A stretch of DNA of 64,000 nt from assembly GCF_000372725.1 (NCBI RefSeq), contig NW_005198091.1, forward strand, positions 182,473 to 246,472, given 5' to 3'. The stretch's first letter is position 1; each line of letters opens with the position of its first letter. The stretch comes from Emiliania huxleyi CCMP1516. Taxonomy: Eukaryota; Haptophyta; Isochrysidales; Noelaerhabdaceae. This document shows positions 20,075 to 31,500 of the stretch, piece after piece. The position numbers and the translations under genes were made by a program. The notes beneath the pieces are model-generated. The model was not told where the DNA came from. It saw nothing but the letters and a program-made list of their open reading frames with translations, and made no database searches.

Positions 20075-23000
20075 ATGGTGCGGCCGACTTTGACGTTTTG
20101 TGCTCTGCTTCTGGCGCTTGCCTGCGCGGCGGGGGCGGGCGGCGCGTCCCCAAACTGTACTCGCCGACGACTCGTCGACGACGCGTCAGTTGCTGAGCGT
20201 GAATCGGCGCAGCATCTGAGGAGCTGGCGCCGGCTCACGTGGCGCTGGCTGACCGGCGGCGATGGTGGCGACGAGCGGCTCGGCGGTGATGGTGGCGACG
20301 AGCGGATCGGTGACGAGCGGCGGCGGCTGGGCTCTGCCTCGGACGACCCGTGCGGCGACCACAGCGGTCACCACATTCCGTTCACGTTCAACGATGTTGA
20401 GCAGTTTGCGCTCTTCTACATTGCGCTGTGGGCGTGCGGGAAGCTGGCCGAGGCGCTGTGGCTGCCTAGCCTGGCCGGCGAGCTCCTCTGCGGGATGGTG
20501 CTCGGCCCGCGCCTCTCCTCCTTCGTGCCGAAGCCCGACGCGGTCATGATGATCGGCCAGGTCGGCCTCGTCCTGGAGATGGTCTCGTGTGGCCTTGAGG
20601 CCGACGTGCTGTGAGGAGAACCTTCCCCGCACCTTCTCGGAACCTTTTCGGAATCCCTTAGGTCGACCTCGACATGCTCGTCGCGTACGGGCCGCGTGCG
20701 CTGTGCGCCGCCCTCCTCGGCTCTGCGCTGCCCTTTGCGATCGCCTTTGGCCTCGCCACCGCAGTCGGCCTCTCCGCCCCCGGCTGGGACCCTTCCCCCA
20801 TCCTTCTCCGAGCCTTCCTGCAGGCCTCGCCACCGCAGTCGGCCTCTCGGCCGAAGCAGCGTACGTCGTCGCCATCGCGGCGATGCCAACCGCCGTCGGC
20901 GTGGCGACCAAGGTGATGAACATGGGGCATGTGCTCAACACGCCCCTCGGCCAGCTCGTCCTGCTCGCCGCAGAGCGTACAGGTGCGAAGGGCGCCTCTT
21001 CACACGTGCAGCTGTGAACAGGCCAGCTTGTCCTGCTCGCCACTGTTGTCGACGACATCATCGCCTTCATCAACCTCGGCGAGCTCAAGGCGCTCGCCGA
21101 CCCCTGCGCCGCACCTCGGGGGCGTGTGAGCTGCTGATCTCATTCGACATCAATGAGAGTCAATGAGTCATTCCCGCAGGTGCTCGCCGCCCCGGTTTTG
21201 GGGGGGGGGAGCTATTTGGGGCGGGGGGGCTTTTTGGTGGGTCCTCCCCCCGCTGGCCAGCCCCTGGGGGGGTTGAGAGCAAGCCCCCCCCCCCCCCCCC
21301 CCTCATGCATGGATCAGGTGCTCTCGTCGGTCCTCCTGCTGGCGGGGGTCGGCTGGCTCGCGGTGGACGTTGTGCCGCGCCTCGTCGAGTCGAAGCTGCT
21401 GCCGCGCGTGCAGCAGCGCCACCACGACGTCGTCCTCACCTCGCTGCTCTGCGCGATGGCGGTCGGCCTGATGGCGGTCTGCCACCGGACGAAGACCTTC
21501 CCCCTCCTCGGTGCCCTCCTCGCGCCGGCCCCTCCTCTGAAAGTCTTCGGGGCCTTAAGTAATGGGCGCCTCGTGGTGAGTCAAAAGGCGCCTTCCTCGC
21601 CGGCCTCTCCTTTTGCAGCATCGCCCCAGTCCACCACGTGTGGGCGCACCAAGTCAAGCGCATCCAGTACTCGCTCCTCCGACTCTTCTACGGCGCCACC
21701 ATCGCCTTCGAGGTGCCCGCCCCCGACGCACAGCAGCTGTGAGTAGCGTCTCAGCACAGCTGTGGCGTGAGCAGGTGCCCGTTGCCACGATGTGGACGGG
21801 CAGGATTATCGGCCGCGGCGCCCTCTTCTTCCTCGCCATCGCCGGCAAGCCGCCGCCACTGTCCCACTGTCCCACTGTCCCGAGAAGAGCCGGATGAGCC
21901 GAGACGCGCCGAGGGTATACAGGCAAGTTCGCCACCGGCTTCACGGTCAGCCACTACTCGGCGCACCACCGCTCGCACGACTTGCAAAACTTCCTCCGCG
22001 CCGGCTTCGCCATGGCCGTCTGGGGCGGGACCTCGAGACCTCGCGAGCAGGCCTCCTCTCCTCCGCCAGATTCACTTGGCGCCACTGGTTGGAGCAGGCG
22101 AGATCTCGCTGCTCGCTGGCTTCCAGGGCCTGGTCGACAACGCCATCGACGAGGACCACCGACTGATGAGAGTGACGAAGCAACGAGCGCTCTGTCGACT
22201 ACTGTAGGTCGACAACGCCATCGACGAGGACCACCGACTGATGAGAGTGACGAAGCAACGAGCGCTCTGTTGACTACTGTAGGTCGACAACGTCATCGAC
22301 GAGGACACCTTCGGATCGATCGTCTTCGCGGTCCTGCTCTCGGTCTTCGTCGGCCCGTGGGCGCTGCGCTGGCGCCTGTGGCACGACCGCAAGGCGGACC
22401 GGGCGCGGAACTGGGCCATCGAGAAGGAGCTCGCCGTGGAGGACGAGGAGGGAGGGGGCGACACGCGGTACCCGCACTTCGTCTACTACACGCTCGACAT
22501 CTCGTGCGCGGCAAAGTTCGGCCTCCTGTCGAAGCTGGTCAACGTGGCCGTCGAACACGACCTCGAGGTGATCGACTTCCGCGTGCACGGTGCGCACGTC
22601 AAGGGCGGGCACGACGTCGTCTACGAGTTTTACCTCAAGGACGCCCTGCTCCTCGCGCACATCGACGACGCCTACCGCGAGCGGTCGGGCACGGCCATGA
22701 GCACCCCCACGCCGACCACGCTCGACGTGCTCGACACGGCGCGCGAGCGAGCGCACAGCTTCCTCGGGCTCGGACACAACGGCCGCCCGCCCCCATGCCC
22801 CCGGGCCCACTGCTCGAATGGCCCACTCACAAGAGCCGCCTGCTTCCTCGTGTGCATAGGCCGCCCCGCCTCCTTCCCCGAGCCGAGCCCCAACGGGCGG
22901 CACGTCGGCCCCGCAGCGGGCAAGGCGGGGCGCAGCAGCCGCTCCGCCTCTTTCCTCGGCCTCTGCCGCACCGACCGCCGCTGCGCTGCACGTGTGAGCG

Positions 23001-24866
23001 GCGCCTCTTCACACCTGCAGCTGTGAGCAGGCCACGCCGACCGGCCGGCGAGCTTCCTCGGGCACGGCGACTTGCTCAAATCGGAGGAGGGGCGGGAGGC
23101 AGACACGCCAGCTCCCCCCCCACCCCCCACCCCCGGCTCATCTCCAGCTCCTCTCGGCCCGGTCTCAGGCGGCCCTGATGCTGGACCGAGTACACAGCCG
23201 CGTCTCGCGCGCGAGGGCACACGCGGCGATTGGCCACCCGTCCCCCTCAGCCACGCAGCTGGCGCTGACTTCGGTGAACTTGGGGCCGGCGCACAGCGGC
23301 GAGGAGGAGGGCGAGGAGGAGGGCGGGGAGGAGGGCGGGGAGGAGGGCGGGGAGGAGGGCGGGGAGGAGGGCGGGGAGGAGGGCGGGGAGGAGGGAGGCT
23401 CTGGAGGAGGCTGTGGGGGCACCTCTCAGGGGTGCTCGGAGGAGGAGGGCAAGGCAGAAGGCGCGGCAGGAGGCGCGGCCGCAGCAGGACAGACCCGCGC
23501 CAGCCGCGACTGCGAGGGCTCGCGAGGCGTTGCTTCGGCTGGGTCGGCCGCTTCCGCCGCCGCTTCCGCGGCCGGCGTGGTGCGGAAATCGCTCGGAGCC
23601 CTGTGGGCGGCGCGGCACACCGTGGCAAGGGCTCCGGCGCCGGTGGCGAGCAAGCGCGTGTGGGAGGAGACGAATAGCCGAGAATCGCCGAGTTCTAGCC
23701 GAGGTTAGCCGCGGAAGCGTGGGAGGACGGGAGTAGCCCCAGGAGTAGCCTCTCGATGATGAGCCACACAGTGTTGGGCGCAGTGTTGGGCGCAGGCTCA
23801 AGCCCCGCATCTGCCCTCATGTCTGCCCTGCATGCTCCGACTCTTGAGCGCACCTCGCTCGACACCTCGCAGGACGGGAAGCCGCACGTGATCAGCGACG
23901 AGGAGATCGCGACGCGGATCAGCGACTTGCGCGCGGCGTTCCTCACTCAGCTCGGCCACGACCCGCGCGCATGCAGCGACGCCGCGGGGGGCGGGCCGGT
24001 GCTGCAGCGCTTCCTGCCGCCGCTCGACGAGGCCGAGACACTTCCGAGACACGTCGGAGACACGCCCGAGAGAGTCTTCCCAGATACACGTCCGGGACAC
24101 GTGCGAGACTCTTCCGGGTCACGTCGGAGGCTCTCAGTCTCCCTCTAGGCCCACCCGGAGAATGACGACGAGATGGCGGAGCGGTTTGCAGAGCACGTGC
24201 TGCACCGCGTCCGCTTCGACCCGGCCGGGCAGCACGGCTACGTGTACAGGTCGAGAGAGTGGCGCGAGAGTGCCCGAGATCTGCCCTCTCCGTCGCACCT
24301 TCGCCGCCCCAGCGACACTTGCCATCGGGGCTGCTGCCCCGCTCTCCGGTCGCCAACGGCAGCACATTCACCTCCTATATGACCCCTTCCCCCCCCCTCC
24401 CCCCCCCCCCCCCCCGGCGCTTCACAGCGACTCCGTCCGCCGCGAGCCCTTCGCACCGGTGCGGCATGAGCACCTACCTCGCGAGATCAGCCGAGATCAG
24501 CCGAGATGACCCGAGATGACCCGAGACTAGGTGCGGCACGAGCATCTCCCTCCCGACGACGCGGAGGCGAAGGAGCACCTGGAGATGCAGTGATCTGAGT
24601 ATGATTCATTGACAAGTTAATACTTATCAATAAAGGCGGAGGAGCACCTCGACCTCGAGCGGCGCTCGCCGTCGCTGCACGCGTCGCCGCCCTCCATTCT
24701 GCTCTCCGAGTCCCAGGGCAGCGGACTTGGCGAACCGACTCGTTCGCCCCAGCACCCGCCGCAGCAGTCTAGCTTTGTCGCCCGAGCTCGCCGAGCCAGC
24801 CGCGACATGTTCAACATCCTCCCGCCGCGGGCCTCTCGCGCCGGCGACTGGACGGCCGACGCATAG
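20075..24866 (+). CDS. CPA2/KEA-like monovalent cation:proton antiporter with ACT-like regulatory tail
   Basis: Starts with a signal peptide (MVRPTLTFCALLLALACAAG). Multi-exon Na+/H+-exchanger core: EQFALFYIALWACGKLAEAL, LAGELLCGMVLGPRLSSFVP, DLDMLVAYGPRALCAALLG, AEAAYVVAIAAMPTAVGVAT, TVVDDIIAFINLGELKALAD and FGSIVFAVLLSVFVGPWALR. Then, at about 22465-22660, YYTLDISCAAKFGLLSKLVN and DVVYEFYLKDALLL have the shape of an ACT-like ligand-binding domain. An acidic GGEE repeat (23300-23398) and a long Ser/Arg-rich tail ending DMFNILPPRASRAGDWTADA follow. Several introns are flanked by duplicated coding sequence (20749/20823, 20949/21021) or duplicated in tandem (22133-22282). It probably acts in an endomembrane or plastid membrane for K+/H+ balance (inference). 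Many exon borders are approximate. Confidence 0.75.
22133..22282 (+). repeat. 75-bp intron unit duplicated in tandem
   Basis: Copies 22133-22207 and 22208-22282 differ by about one base. Each begins GTCGACAACGCCATCGACGA and ends CTACTGTAG, that is with a splice acceptor. The true exon begins at 22283 with GTCGACAACGTCATCGACGA, a third copy of the same start. Confidence 0.9.
23300..23398 (+). repeat. 12-bp coding minisatellite (Gly-Gly-Glu-Glu)
   Basis: Tandem GGCGGGGAGGAG units encode repeated GGEE in the hydrophilic tail of the antiporter, about seven units. Confidence 0.9.
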
Positions 24867-27059
24867 CGCGTGCCACACGGGAAGCGGAGACCGGACAGAG
24901 GTGCCCGGCAACCGCGCTTATAACGCGTCACAGCGAGACCTGTGCTGTGGTGTGCGGGCGGGGGCCGCGCGAGATCGACGGTCTAATATGCGGCAGGTAG
25001 AGGCCGCGGGGGAGGCGAGTCGGGAGGGCAGGGCAGGGCAGGGAAGGAGGGAGGGAGGATTAGGGGGGGGGGGGATTGGGCTGTTGTCGTTTTTTAGTTT
25101 TCTCCTGGGAACCCTGCTTGGGATAAGAATTCTTAAATACAAGCCTCTCTCACAGCACACTGGCACGACAAGGGCGCGGACTGGCGCGGACTGGCACACA
25201 CCGGCTCACCACAAAAGAAGAATTGCGAGAGGCACGCCATTCGGGCCTTGCACGAGTTGCGAAACAGCGGCTTTGCCGATGGCACGGTGGTCGTCGTGTG
25301 TGCCTGAGAGTGTGCCTGAGAGTGATGAGAAGGCATCGCTGTGGTGCAAAGTGCCCAGCGCTGCAATGCTGAGCAATGAGCTGAGCAAGAGCGGCATGGG
25401 CCGCATCGACGAGGTCATTGCTCTCCTCCAAAGCGCCCGAACGGTTGGTGAGAGAGACAGAGCGGCACGCGTGCTGAAGATCGTGATCCTACGCGATGTG
25501 GAGCCGAAGTGTGGCCGCGGCCATCTGAAGCGCGGTCACGACCAGTACGAAACGCCACCACTCACCCCGCCAGTCGCAAAGCTTCGACGCGCTGCCGACT
25601 GCCTCTTGGACCTGAGCTGGGCACGCGAGTAGAGTGCCCTCTGGCCGAGTTCGAGGATGGGATAGATAGAGGTTGGAATAGAGTTATTTTGTAATCGAAT
25701 TGAATCGTATGTCTTTCTTGACTCCTACGCACAGTCATACTTCAATCGGGGTCCGGGCAAGGCGGTTGAATGTGACTACCACGGCATATACGTCACAAAC
25801 CATGCAGGTTACGACGTGTGAGCGCGAAGATCCACACTTTTTCCTACACGAGGTCCGATTCCGAAACCTTCCGGTTCAAGCCCACTACGCCCGCGTTCCT
25901 GGCTAAGCTCTCGATGCCAACAGTGATCGGCTTTGGTTTGTCAAGTTCGTCACCGAGCACAAGTCCATGTACCATGAAGGTCAAGAAGACTGGGGTGCGC
26001 ATATGTCAGCTCTGTAATGTTTTGATGAGAGAGAGTGAGAAGATTGGATCGGTGGTTCCCTGGCGGACCCTCACAGCCTCCCTAGAGGGAGTGCAGTAGA
26101 GAGACCAGTGGCTAAACGATCTCTCTACACCGCTTCACGGACCTTGTACCTATACAGTTATGCGCTTTTTTTGAAAGCAAACGTTGGCGAACTTAATTCT
26201 TTTGAAATCGGGCGTGGCAGCGTGCGTGTGTCAGGCCGCAGGGTTTTTCAGGTTCAACGTTTTCACAGAAAAAATGTCACACCAGTCCCCCGCCGTGGAT
26301 TGTTGTCGCGCGTCCGATTTACTTTTTCACACCCCCCCCCCCCCCGACGGACACAATCACAAAAAAGCCACAACACAAAAAAGAGGCGGCCGTACTTTTT
26401 TCCTCCTCGTAATACGACGGGACGCGACCCATCCGCAACCAGCGGGGACCGTCGTTAATCGATGCGCAAGACGTAACAACGAGCGCTGCCCTCGGGCGCG
26501 CCCGGCCGCGAAGCTGGTTACGTGGTACGGCTGGTAGCTGGTAGCTGGGGCTCCCCAATGCCAATCCCCAAAAGCCATATATGTTTCAGCACACTTGTTG
26601 CTCTCGGCGTCAGTATTCAAGTGTTAAGTACTCTGAATGAAGTGGAAAGCAGGATGGTATATGTGCAAAGCGATGGCCCGATGCTGTGCCATCTGCCAAC
26701 GGCCCTCACGCCTCAGCACACCCTCTACAGCTGTAGGTGTGGCTCTGTAGGCCGCGGCGATGTTGAAGCGAGAGATCGAGGAGGCCCAACGCCTGTCCCT
26801 GCGTGGAATCCCCCCGTCCCCCGTCCCCGTCTCGGCTATCCTCACTTAGCGCTTTTGCTCCTGGCAGCGGGCGCGCCGCGCAGCAGCGCCCAGCGCGATG
26901 CGCACTCTGCTCCGGTGCGGCCGGGCAGATGGGTCGCGACGAGGCCAAACGCGTGGTCGCTCAGGCTGGGGCCGACCTGGCACAAGGGGAGGCACGGCCC
27001 TCGGCTCGGCGTGGCTCGGGCAGCGGGCGGGCAGGGGGCGGGCAGGGGGAGAGGCGAGG
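24867..27059. other. Gene-poor region with repeats
   Basis: No confident gene. It contains a family C repeat copy (25122-25228) and an open frame at about 25279-25632 (for example NELSKSGMGRIDEVIALLQS) whose opposite and shifted frames also look partly protein-like; it may be a decayed gene. The 25640-26560 part is less GC-rich, with poly-C and A-rich runs. Confidence 0.4.
25122..25228 (+). repeat. Dispersed repeat, family C (copy 2, diverged)
   Basis: Begins GAATTCTTAAATACAAGCCT CTCTCACAG, shared with 42476-42510. It continues with CACTGGCACGACAAGGGCGC and ends CACCACAAAAGAAGAATTGC, shared with 30530-30540. Confidence 0.65.
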
Positions 27060-29088
27060 CTAGGGGGCTGGAGGAGGAGGGGCTGGAGGAGGGGCTTTGG
27101 AGGTGGGGCGAGGGGTGGCGCCCGCCCTCTGCAGGGGAGGCACGAGCCGCCGCAGCCGCGCGTCGCCGCCGGCAGGCCCCTCCCACGGCAGCGGGGACGG
27201 CACGGCCCGCACGTACTGCTCCGAGTCCGACTCGAAGCCGTCCTCGTCCTCCGCCTCGCCCGACACTGTGGAGGAGGCCCCGTCGCACAGCCGGCGAAGC
27301 TTGGCCGCCGGTCGGCCAAACGTCGGCTCCTCGCCGCCCGGAGGCGGAGGCCGCAGCCGCAGCTTCCGCCACGCCGGCTCGCTCCGCTTGGTGCCGCGGC
27401 GCCCCCCGTCGAACGTCTTCAGGTCCACCTGCGCGCGCATTTAATTACCACCTTTCATTTAATTCACCTGCGCGCGCAGCCGCGGGCTCGGCTCGGGGGG
27501 ATGGGAAATGGTTGTCGCCGACTCCGCGAGGCGCACCCGGATCTCGCCGCCGGCCGCGATCTCCTCGGAGGCGATGAGCCACATCCGGTCCGGCAGGTCG
27601 TTCGCGCCTGGCTCGCTCGCTGGCCACCTTGCGGCGCGAGAGCCGAGCGGTCGGCAGGTGCGGGGGGCGCGGGCTGTGCGCGGCTCGCGAGGGGAAGGTG
27701 GCGCGCCGCTCTATCCGCGCGTTTGGCTGCGCCGAGACGCCGACGTACGCCGCGGGGAAGAGGGCCGAGCCGCGGAAGGGGCAATTCTCCCACAGGCCGT
27801 CGATGAAGGTCGGCTCGTTGGCACCTGCTCGTCGTGGCTGGGCGTCGCTCCTCATGGCTGCAAGATGACGCAGCGCCGTGCAAATGTGTTGTGTCGCGGA
27901 AGAGCTGCAAGCACCGTGGACGTGTCGTGGACATGTGTGTCGCGGAGATGTGCAACATGTGTCGCGGATGCGCGTCTTGGACGTGTCCCGCTGCCGCGCG
28001 CCCGCCGCCGGGATGACGAGCGCCCTCGCGGTGTTTCGCAAAAAGGACTGCACGGGCAGCCGCGGGCCGCCGTACTCGGCGATTAGCTGCCCCGGACGCA
28101 GCGGCGCGCGCGCAAAGAGGCCGAGCTCGTCGAAGGCGGGAGCGACCTATGCGAAAGCTCGGGGAAGGCTCCGCGGAGACGTCCCGGCAGCGGCAGCTCG
28201 GTCGAGAGGCGGCGGGGACGTAGGCGAAGGCGTTGGACGGTCCGTGCGCGGCGGCGGTGAGGAGCGCAGCTGTCTCGCGGCACGCCTAGCGGGGAGACAC
28301 AGCAAAGCACATCGCCGAGATGCGGCCGAGATCGAGCCCGCGGGCGCGTGCTCGCCTCGCGGTGCAGCTCTGCCGGCGACAGCCGCTCGGGCTCTTGAGG
28401 CGGCTCGGGCGGCAAATCGGCCTGGCGAGGGGCACGCAAGGCGGAAGAATGTTGTTGCGAGGCGGGGAGGGAGGGAGAGAGCGGCGGCGGCGGCGGCCCG
28501 GGGGGGGGAGGGGGGGTTGGCCGGCGAGGACCGTGTCTCTCCGCGCGAGGCTCGTGTCTCTCTGCGCGAGGCACATGCACATGCACATGCACATGCACAT
28601 GCACATGTCTCTCTGCGCGAGGCACTGGCCTGGTGGTCGCGGCCGAGCGGGACGGAGAACTGGAGACGGTTCTTGAGAAACGAGCGCGACGACGGCGTCG
28701 TTGGGCTGCGCAGCCCGCTGCCGTCGCCGCCCGGGCTGCCGAGCCGAGGGGGCGGGCTCACACACGACCCGAGCGGCGGTGGCGGCGCGGCCGCCTCCCC
28801 TTTGCCACGGCCGCCCGACCCGCCGCCGCCGCCGGCCGGACCTGATCACACACGCACCGCTGCTGTTACGCCGCTGTCTGGCACGCGTCGCTGTCTGGCA
28901 GCCGCACCGGCGCGCGAGCGCTCGAAGGCCGCGATGAGGCGCGCGTCGAGGATGTTGGATGCCGCCTCCCACGTGTCGTCGCCCGCGCCGAAGCCAGACC
29001 ACCGGACGAGGTACTCTGTCGCGCCTAAGCAGACAGGTCGCCCGGCAGAGCTGCAGCCGCCCTCTCTCACAAGCACGCGCGCGCGCGC

Positions 29089-29120
<32 letters not shown>

Positions 29121-29381
29121 CCCTTTTTTCTCCTCCGGGGGGGGAAATCCTCCACCCCGTAGACAGGCCTTTCCCAACCCCCCCTGGGGGGCCTTGGCAA
29201 GCTTTCCCCCCCAAAAATTTGCCCCCTTTTCAACCATGCTGCCCCCCCCCCCCCTCCCGCCACTCTCGCCGCCGCCGCCGCTGCCTCCACCACCGCCCGC
29301 GGCACCCTTGCCGCTGCCAGCTTTCGACGACCGCGACGGCTGCCGCGCCAGCGACGGCTGCCGCGCCACTCCGCCGCCACC

Positions 29382-29423
<42 letters not shown>

Positions 29424-30341
29424 TGACGGAGTGTAGCTGACCGGCGGACCGCGGTCGCGCTTGGCGGGGGTGGAGGAGGCTCCCTTGTCCTCCGGCCGCG
29501 TCGCCCGCGCCGCGGCGAGAGTGACCCACGTCTCACGAGGCCACGGCAGCACGTCCGCACCTAGTTACCGACGGTGCGAGGGAGGCTCGAGGAAGGAGGG
29601 TGGCTGCAGGAAGGCTGCAGGAAGGCTGCAGGAAGGTGCTCTCGCGAAGGAAGGCTCGAGGAGAGGCGTCTGGGCGAGGAGCCGAGGCGGGTGTGGCCGC
29701 GGGATCAGGCGCGCGCCACGGGTGGAGCCGGTCTGGCCGTCGAGCCGCGAGACGTAGCGCACGCGAAGCACGTTGCCCTGGTTGCCCTGCCCGGACGGTG
29801 TCTGCACGTCAGAGAGGCTGGACGGCATGCGTGGGTAGGGGGTGGTTGGCGCGCCTCAGTGGATTGGCGTTGCCGCAGCAGCTCTGCATGGAACCACTGC
29901 TTGACTCCTCCCACAGAGCCGAGCGCAAAGCAGGCAGAGTCGAGCGAGAGGCCCTTTGGCAGGCTCGGCAGCGGTGCTGCGTCGATTTGGGCGTTCTCTC
30001 CGTTCTGCTTTGCCTCCCCGCCCGCCTGCCGTCGGTGAGCCAGTGTCAGAGAGAGTGCTGGTGGTTGTGGGTGGGGTGGGTTCGTGAGTGTAATTCGCCT
30101 GGCCGCTGCAATGGAGCTTGTGCGTCGCGCGGGCGCCCGCTGATTTCAGGATGCGGCCGCACACGCCGCACTGCAGGCTGGAGTCCGCCTTGTTGGGCGT
30201 GCCTCTGCCGGAGTTGGACTCGGAGTACGAAGCGTCAGTGCTCACCGCCCCGGTTTCAGTGCTCACCGCCCCGGTTTGCCCGGTGGCTGACTCTGCCGAC
30301 ATACGCAGCGGTCGCCCAATGTCTGCACGTGACGGTCGCAA
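27060..30341 (-). CDS. C2H2 zinc finger / chromodomain / SET-domain protein
   Basis: Pieces of one minus-strand gene in order: a C2H2-like finger LQCGVCGRILKSAGARATHK..HC (about 30110-30180); a basic linker; a chromodomain EYLVRWSGFGAGDDTWEAAS with NILDARLIAAFE (28917-29025); then SET-domain blocks ELGLFARAPLRPGQLIAEYG (about 28050-28130), FIDGLWENCPFRGSALFPAA and SAQPNA (27700-27830), and DRMWLIASEEIAAGGEIRV (about 27530-27600). The Ser/Pro-rich end stops at 27060. Chromo plus SET combinations are typical of histone lysine methyltransferases. The usual NHS of the cofactor-binding motif is replaced by VGVS, so activity is doubtful. Exon borders are uncertain; introns carry GACACGTCC repeats, CACATG repeats and poly-G. 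Confidence 0.65.
28573..28610. repeat. CACATG microsatellite
   Basis: Six CACATG units flanked on both sides by the repeated phrase TCTCTCTGCGCGAGGC, inside an intron of the chromo/SET gene. Confidence 0.9.
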
Positions 30342-30444
30342 GGTCGGGCACCAAGCCTATCACAAAGCAAGGGGCGAGGGGACACCGGTTGCTCGGGGCT
30401 CACGAGTCTCGCTCGCATCCCACAAAAGAATTCTCGCCCGGTCT

Positions 30445-30540
30445 CACAAAAGAATTTTAGAACAAAACTCCCTCGCACAACACTGGGCACGGGACTGGCG
30501 CGCACTGGCACTAACACAGGTACACCACAAAAGAATTGCG
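30445..30540 (+). repeat. Dispersed repeat, family C (copy 3)
   Basis: CACAAAAGAATTTTAGAACA followed by CGCACAACACTGGGCACGGG, ACTGGCGCGCACTGGCACTA and ACACAGGTACACCACAAAAG. It is bounded by direct CACAAAAGAATT copies. An additional CACAAAAGAATTCTC lies at 30421. Confidence 0.7.
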
Positions 30541-30921
30541 ACTGAATGCGCTTCCTTGCTTTGGCTCGTCTGTTTTCTTCTTTCTTTCTGCTCCCCGGTC
30601 CTGGGCGTGAGGTTGATGACCGCACTCCAAGTGCTCCAAGCGGCGGTGTGCCGTCCTCCCATCCCTCCCTTGGGTTTATTTATTGAGGCAAGCAGTCGAC
30701 GAGAAACGATTGACGCGCGCGCGCCAGCTCCATCCATGTGACGTCATATGTACCGCTCCAGGCGGTGTCCGGTGATGCGCAAGGCCCACCAGCATTGGTG
30801 GCATTAGAATCGCTCCACATGAGCCATTCCGCGCACAGCGGTCCGCAGTGTCCACAGCAGTGGACTCGGACAGTGCTCCGCGGCGCACGGCCACGGGGTG
30901 TGAATAAGGGCGGCCCCCGCG

Positions 30922-31427
30922 CTGAGGGAGGGTGTAGAGGATGTAGAGTGTAGAGCGCTGTAGAGCTGTAGAGATGTCGCCGGCGTGCGTCCCGGAGCGG
31001 TGCCGGACGGGCGGTCCGTGGGAGGAAAACGAGGGACAGCGCCGACGGCGCTCTGATTCGATTTTTAACTTCAAACAAAGCCCACCGCACGCGCCGCGAC
31101 GCGGCGCGTGCGGTAGGCACTCGGGATTTTGTCAGATCGGCGTGTTCACGCCGGGATCGTGTCCCTCACAACCTGGGCAACCATTCAGGGCGACGAGTAA
31201 TGGGGTGTCTCCGAGCTTACTGGAGCTCTGATGGACGGCCCTGACTATCCCTGACACACAGAGAGTCACTCTGTCTCTGACGCCACACAACACCCTGTAA
31301 CTGCGTCATGACCAGCATGCCATGCGTCGCCGGTGCCGCATTCGTCGTTTCGTCGCAGTGCTTCTTTAGCAGGCGGTGGACTGTCGGCTGCGAGGACGGT
31401 CGCATTTGCGCGAGGCGAGGCGCTCCA
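30922..31427. mobile_element. Damaged family A element (copy 2)
   Basis: The left tip CTGAGGGAGGGTGTAGAGGA and 54 bp of TIR are intact to 30975. Then 224 bp unrelated to the other copies follow, and from about 31200 to 31427 the interior again matches copies 1 and 3 (TGGGGTGTCTCCGAGCTTAC through CATTTGCGCGAGGCGAGGCG). No right TIR is present. The AlgH gene stop codon lies just downstream at 31501. Confidence 0.75.
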
Positions 31428-31500
31428 CCCCGGTCTCCTTTGGGCTGCGAGGCGAGCCACCACACCTCCGTTCCGTCGCCCACCTCGCCGGTGTCTTCTG

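Larger units (their letters stand above)
30342..31500. other. Intergenic repeats and transposon remnant
   Basis: Holds a family C repeat, a damaged family A element (30922-31427) and a perfect 15-bp inverted repeat with a 1-base loop (31084-31114). No gene is seen between the chromo/SET gene start and the AlgH gene stop. Confidence 0.5.

Noticed and set aside
25279-25632. Gene with SKSGMGRIDEVIALLQS
   Set aside because: No family match, adjoining repeat, and alternative frames equally protein-like; mentioned only within the gene-poor region.
28286-29560. 424-residue minus-strand ORF
   Set aside because: Wrong frame relative to the chromodomain; composed of Arg/Gly/Pro low complexity.
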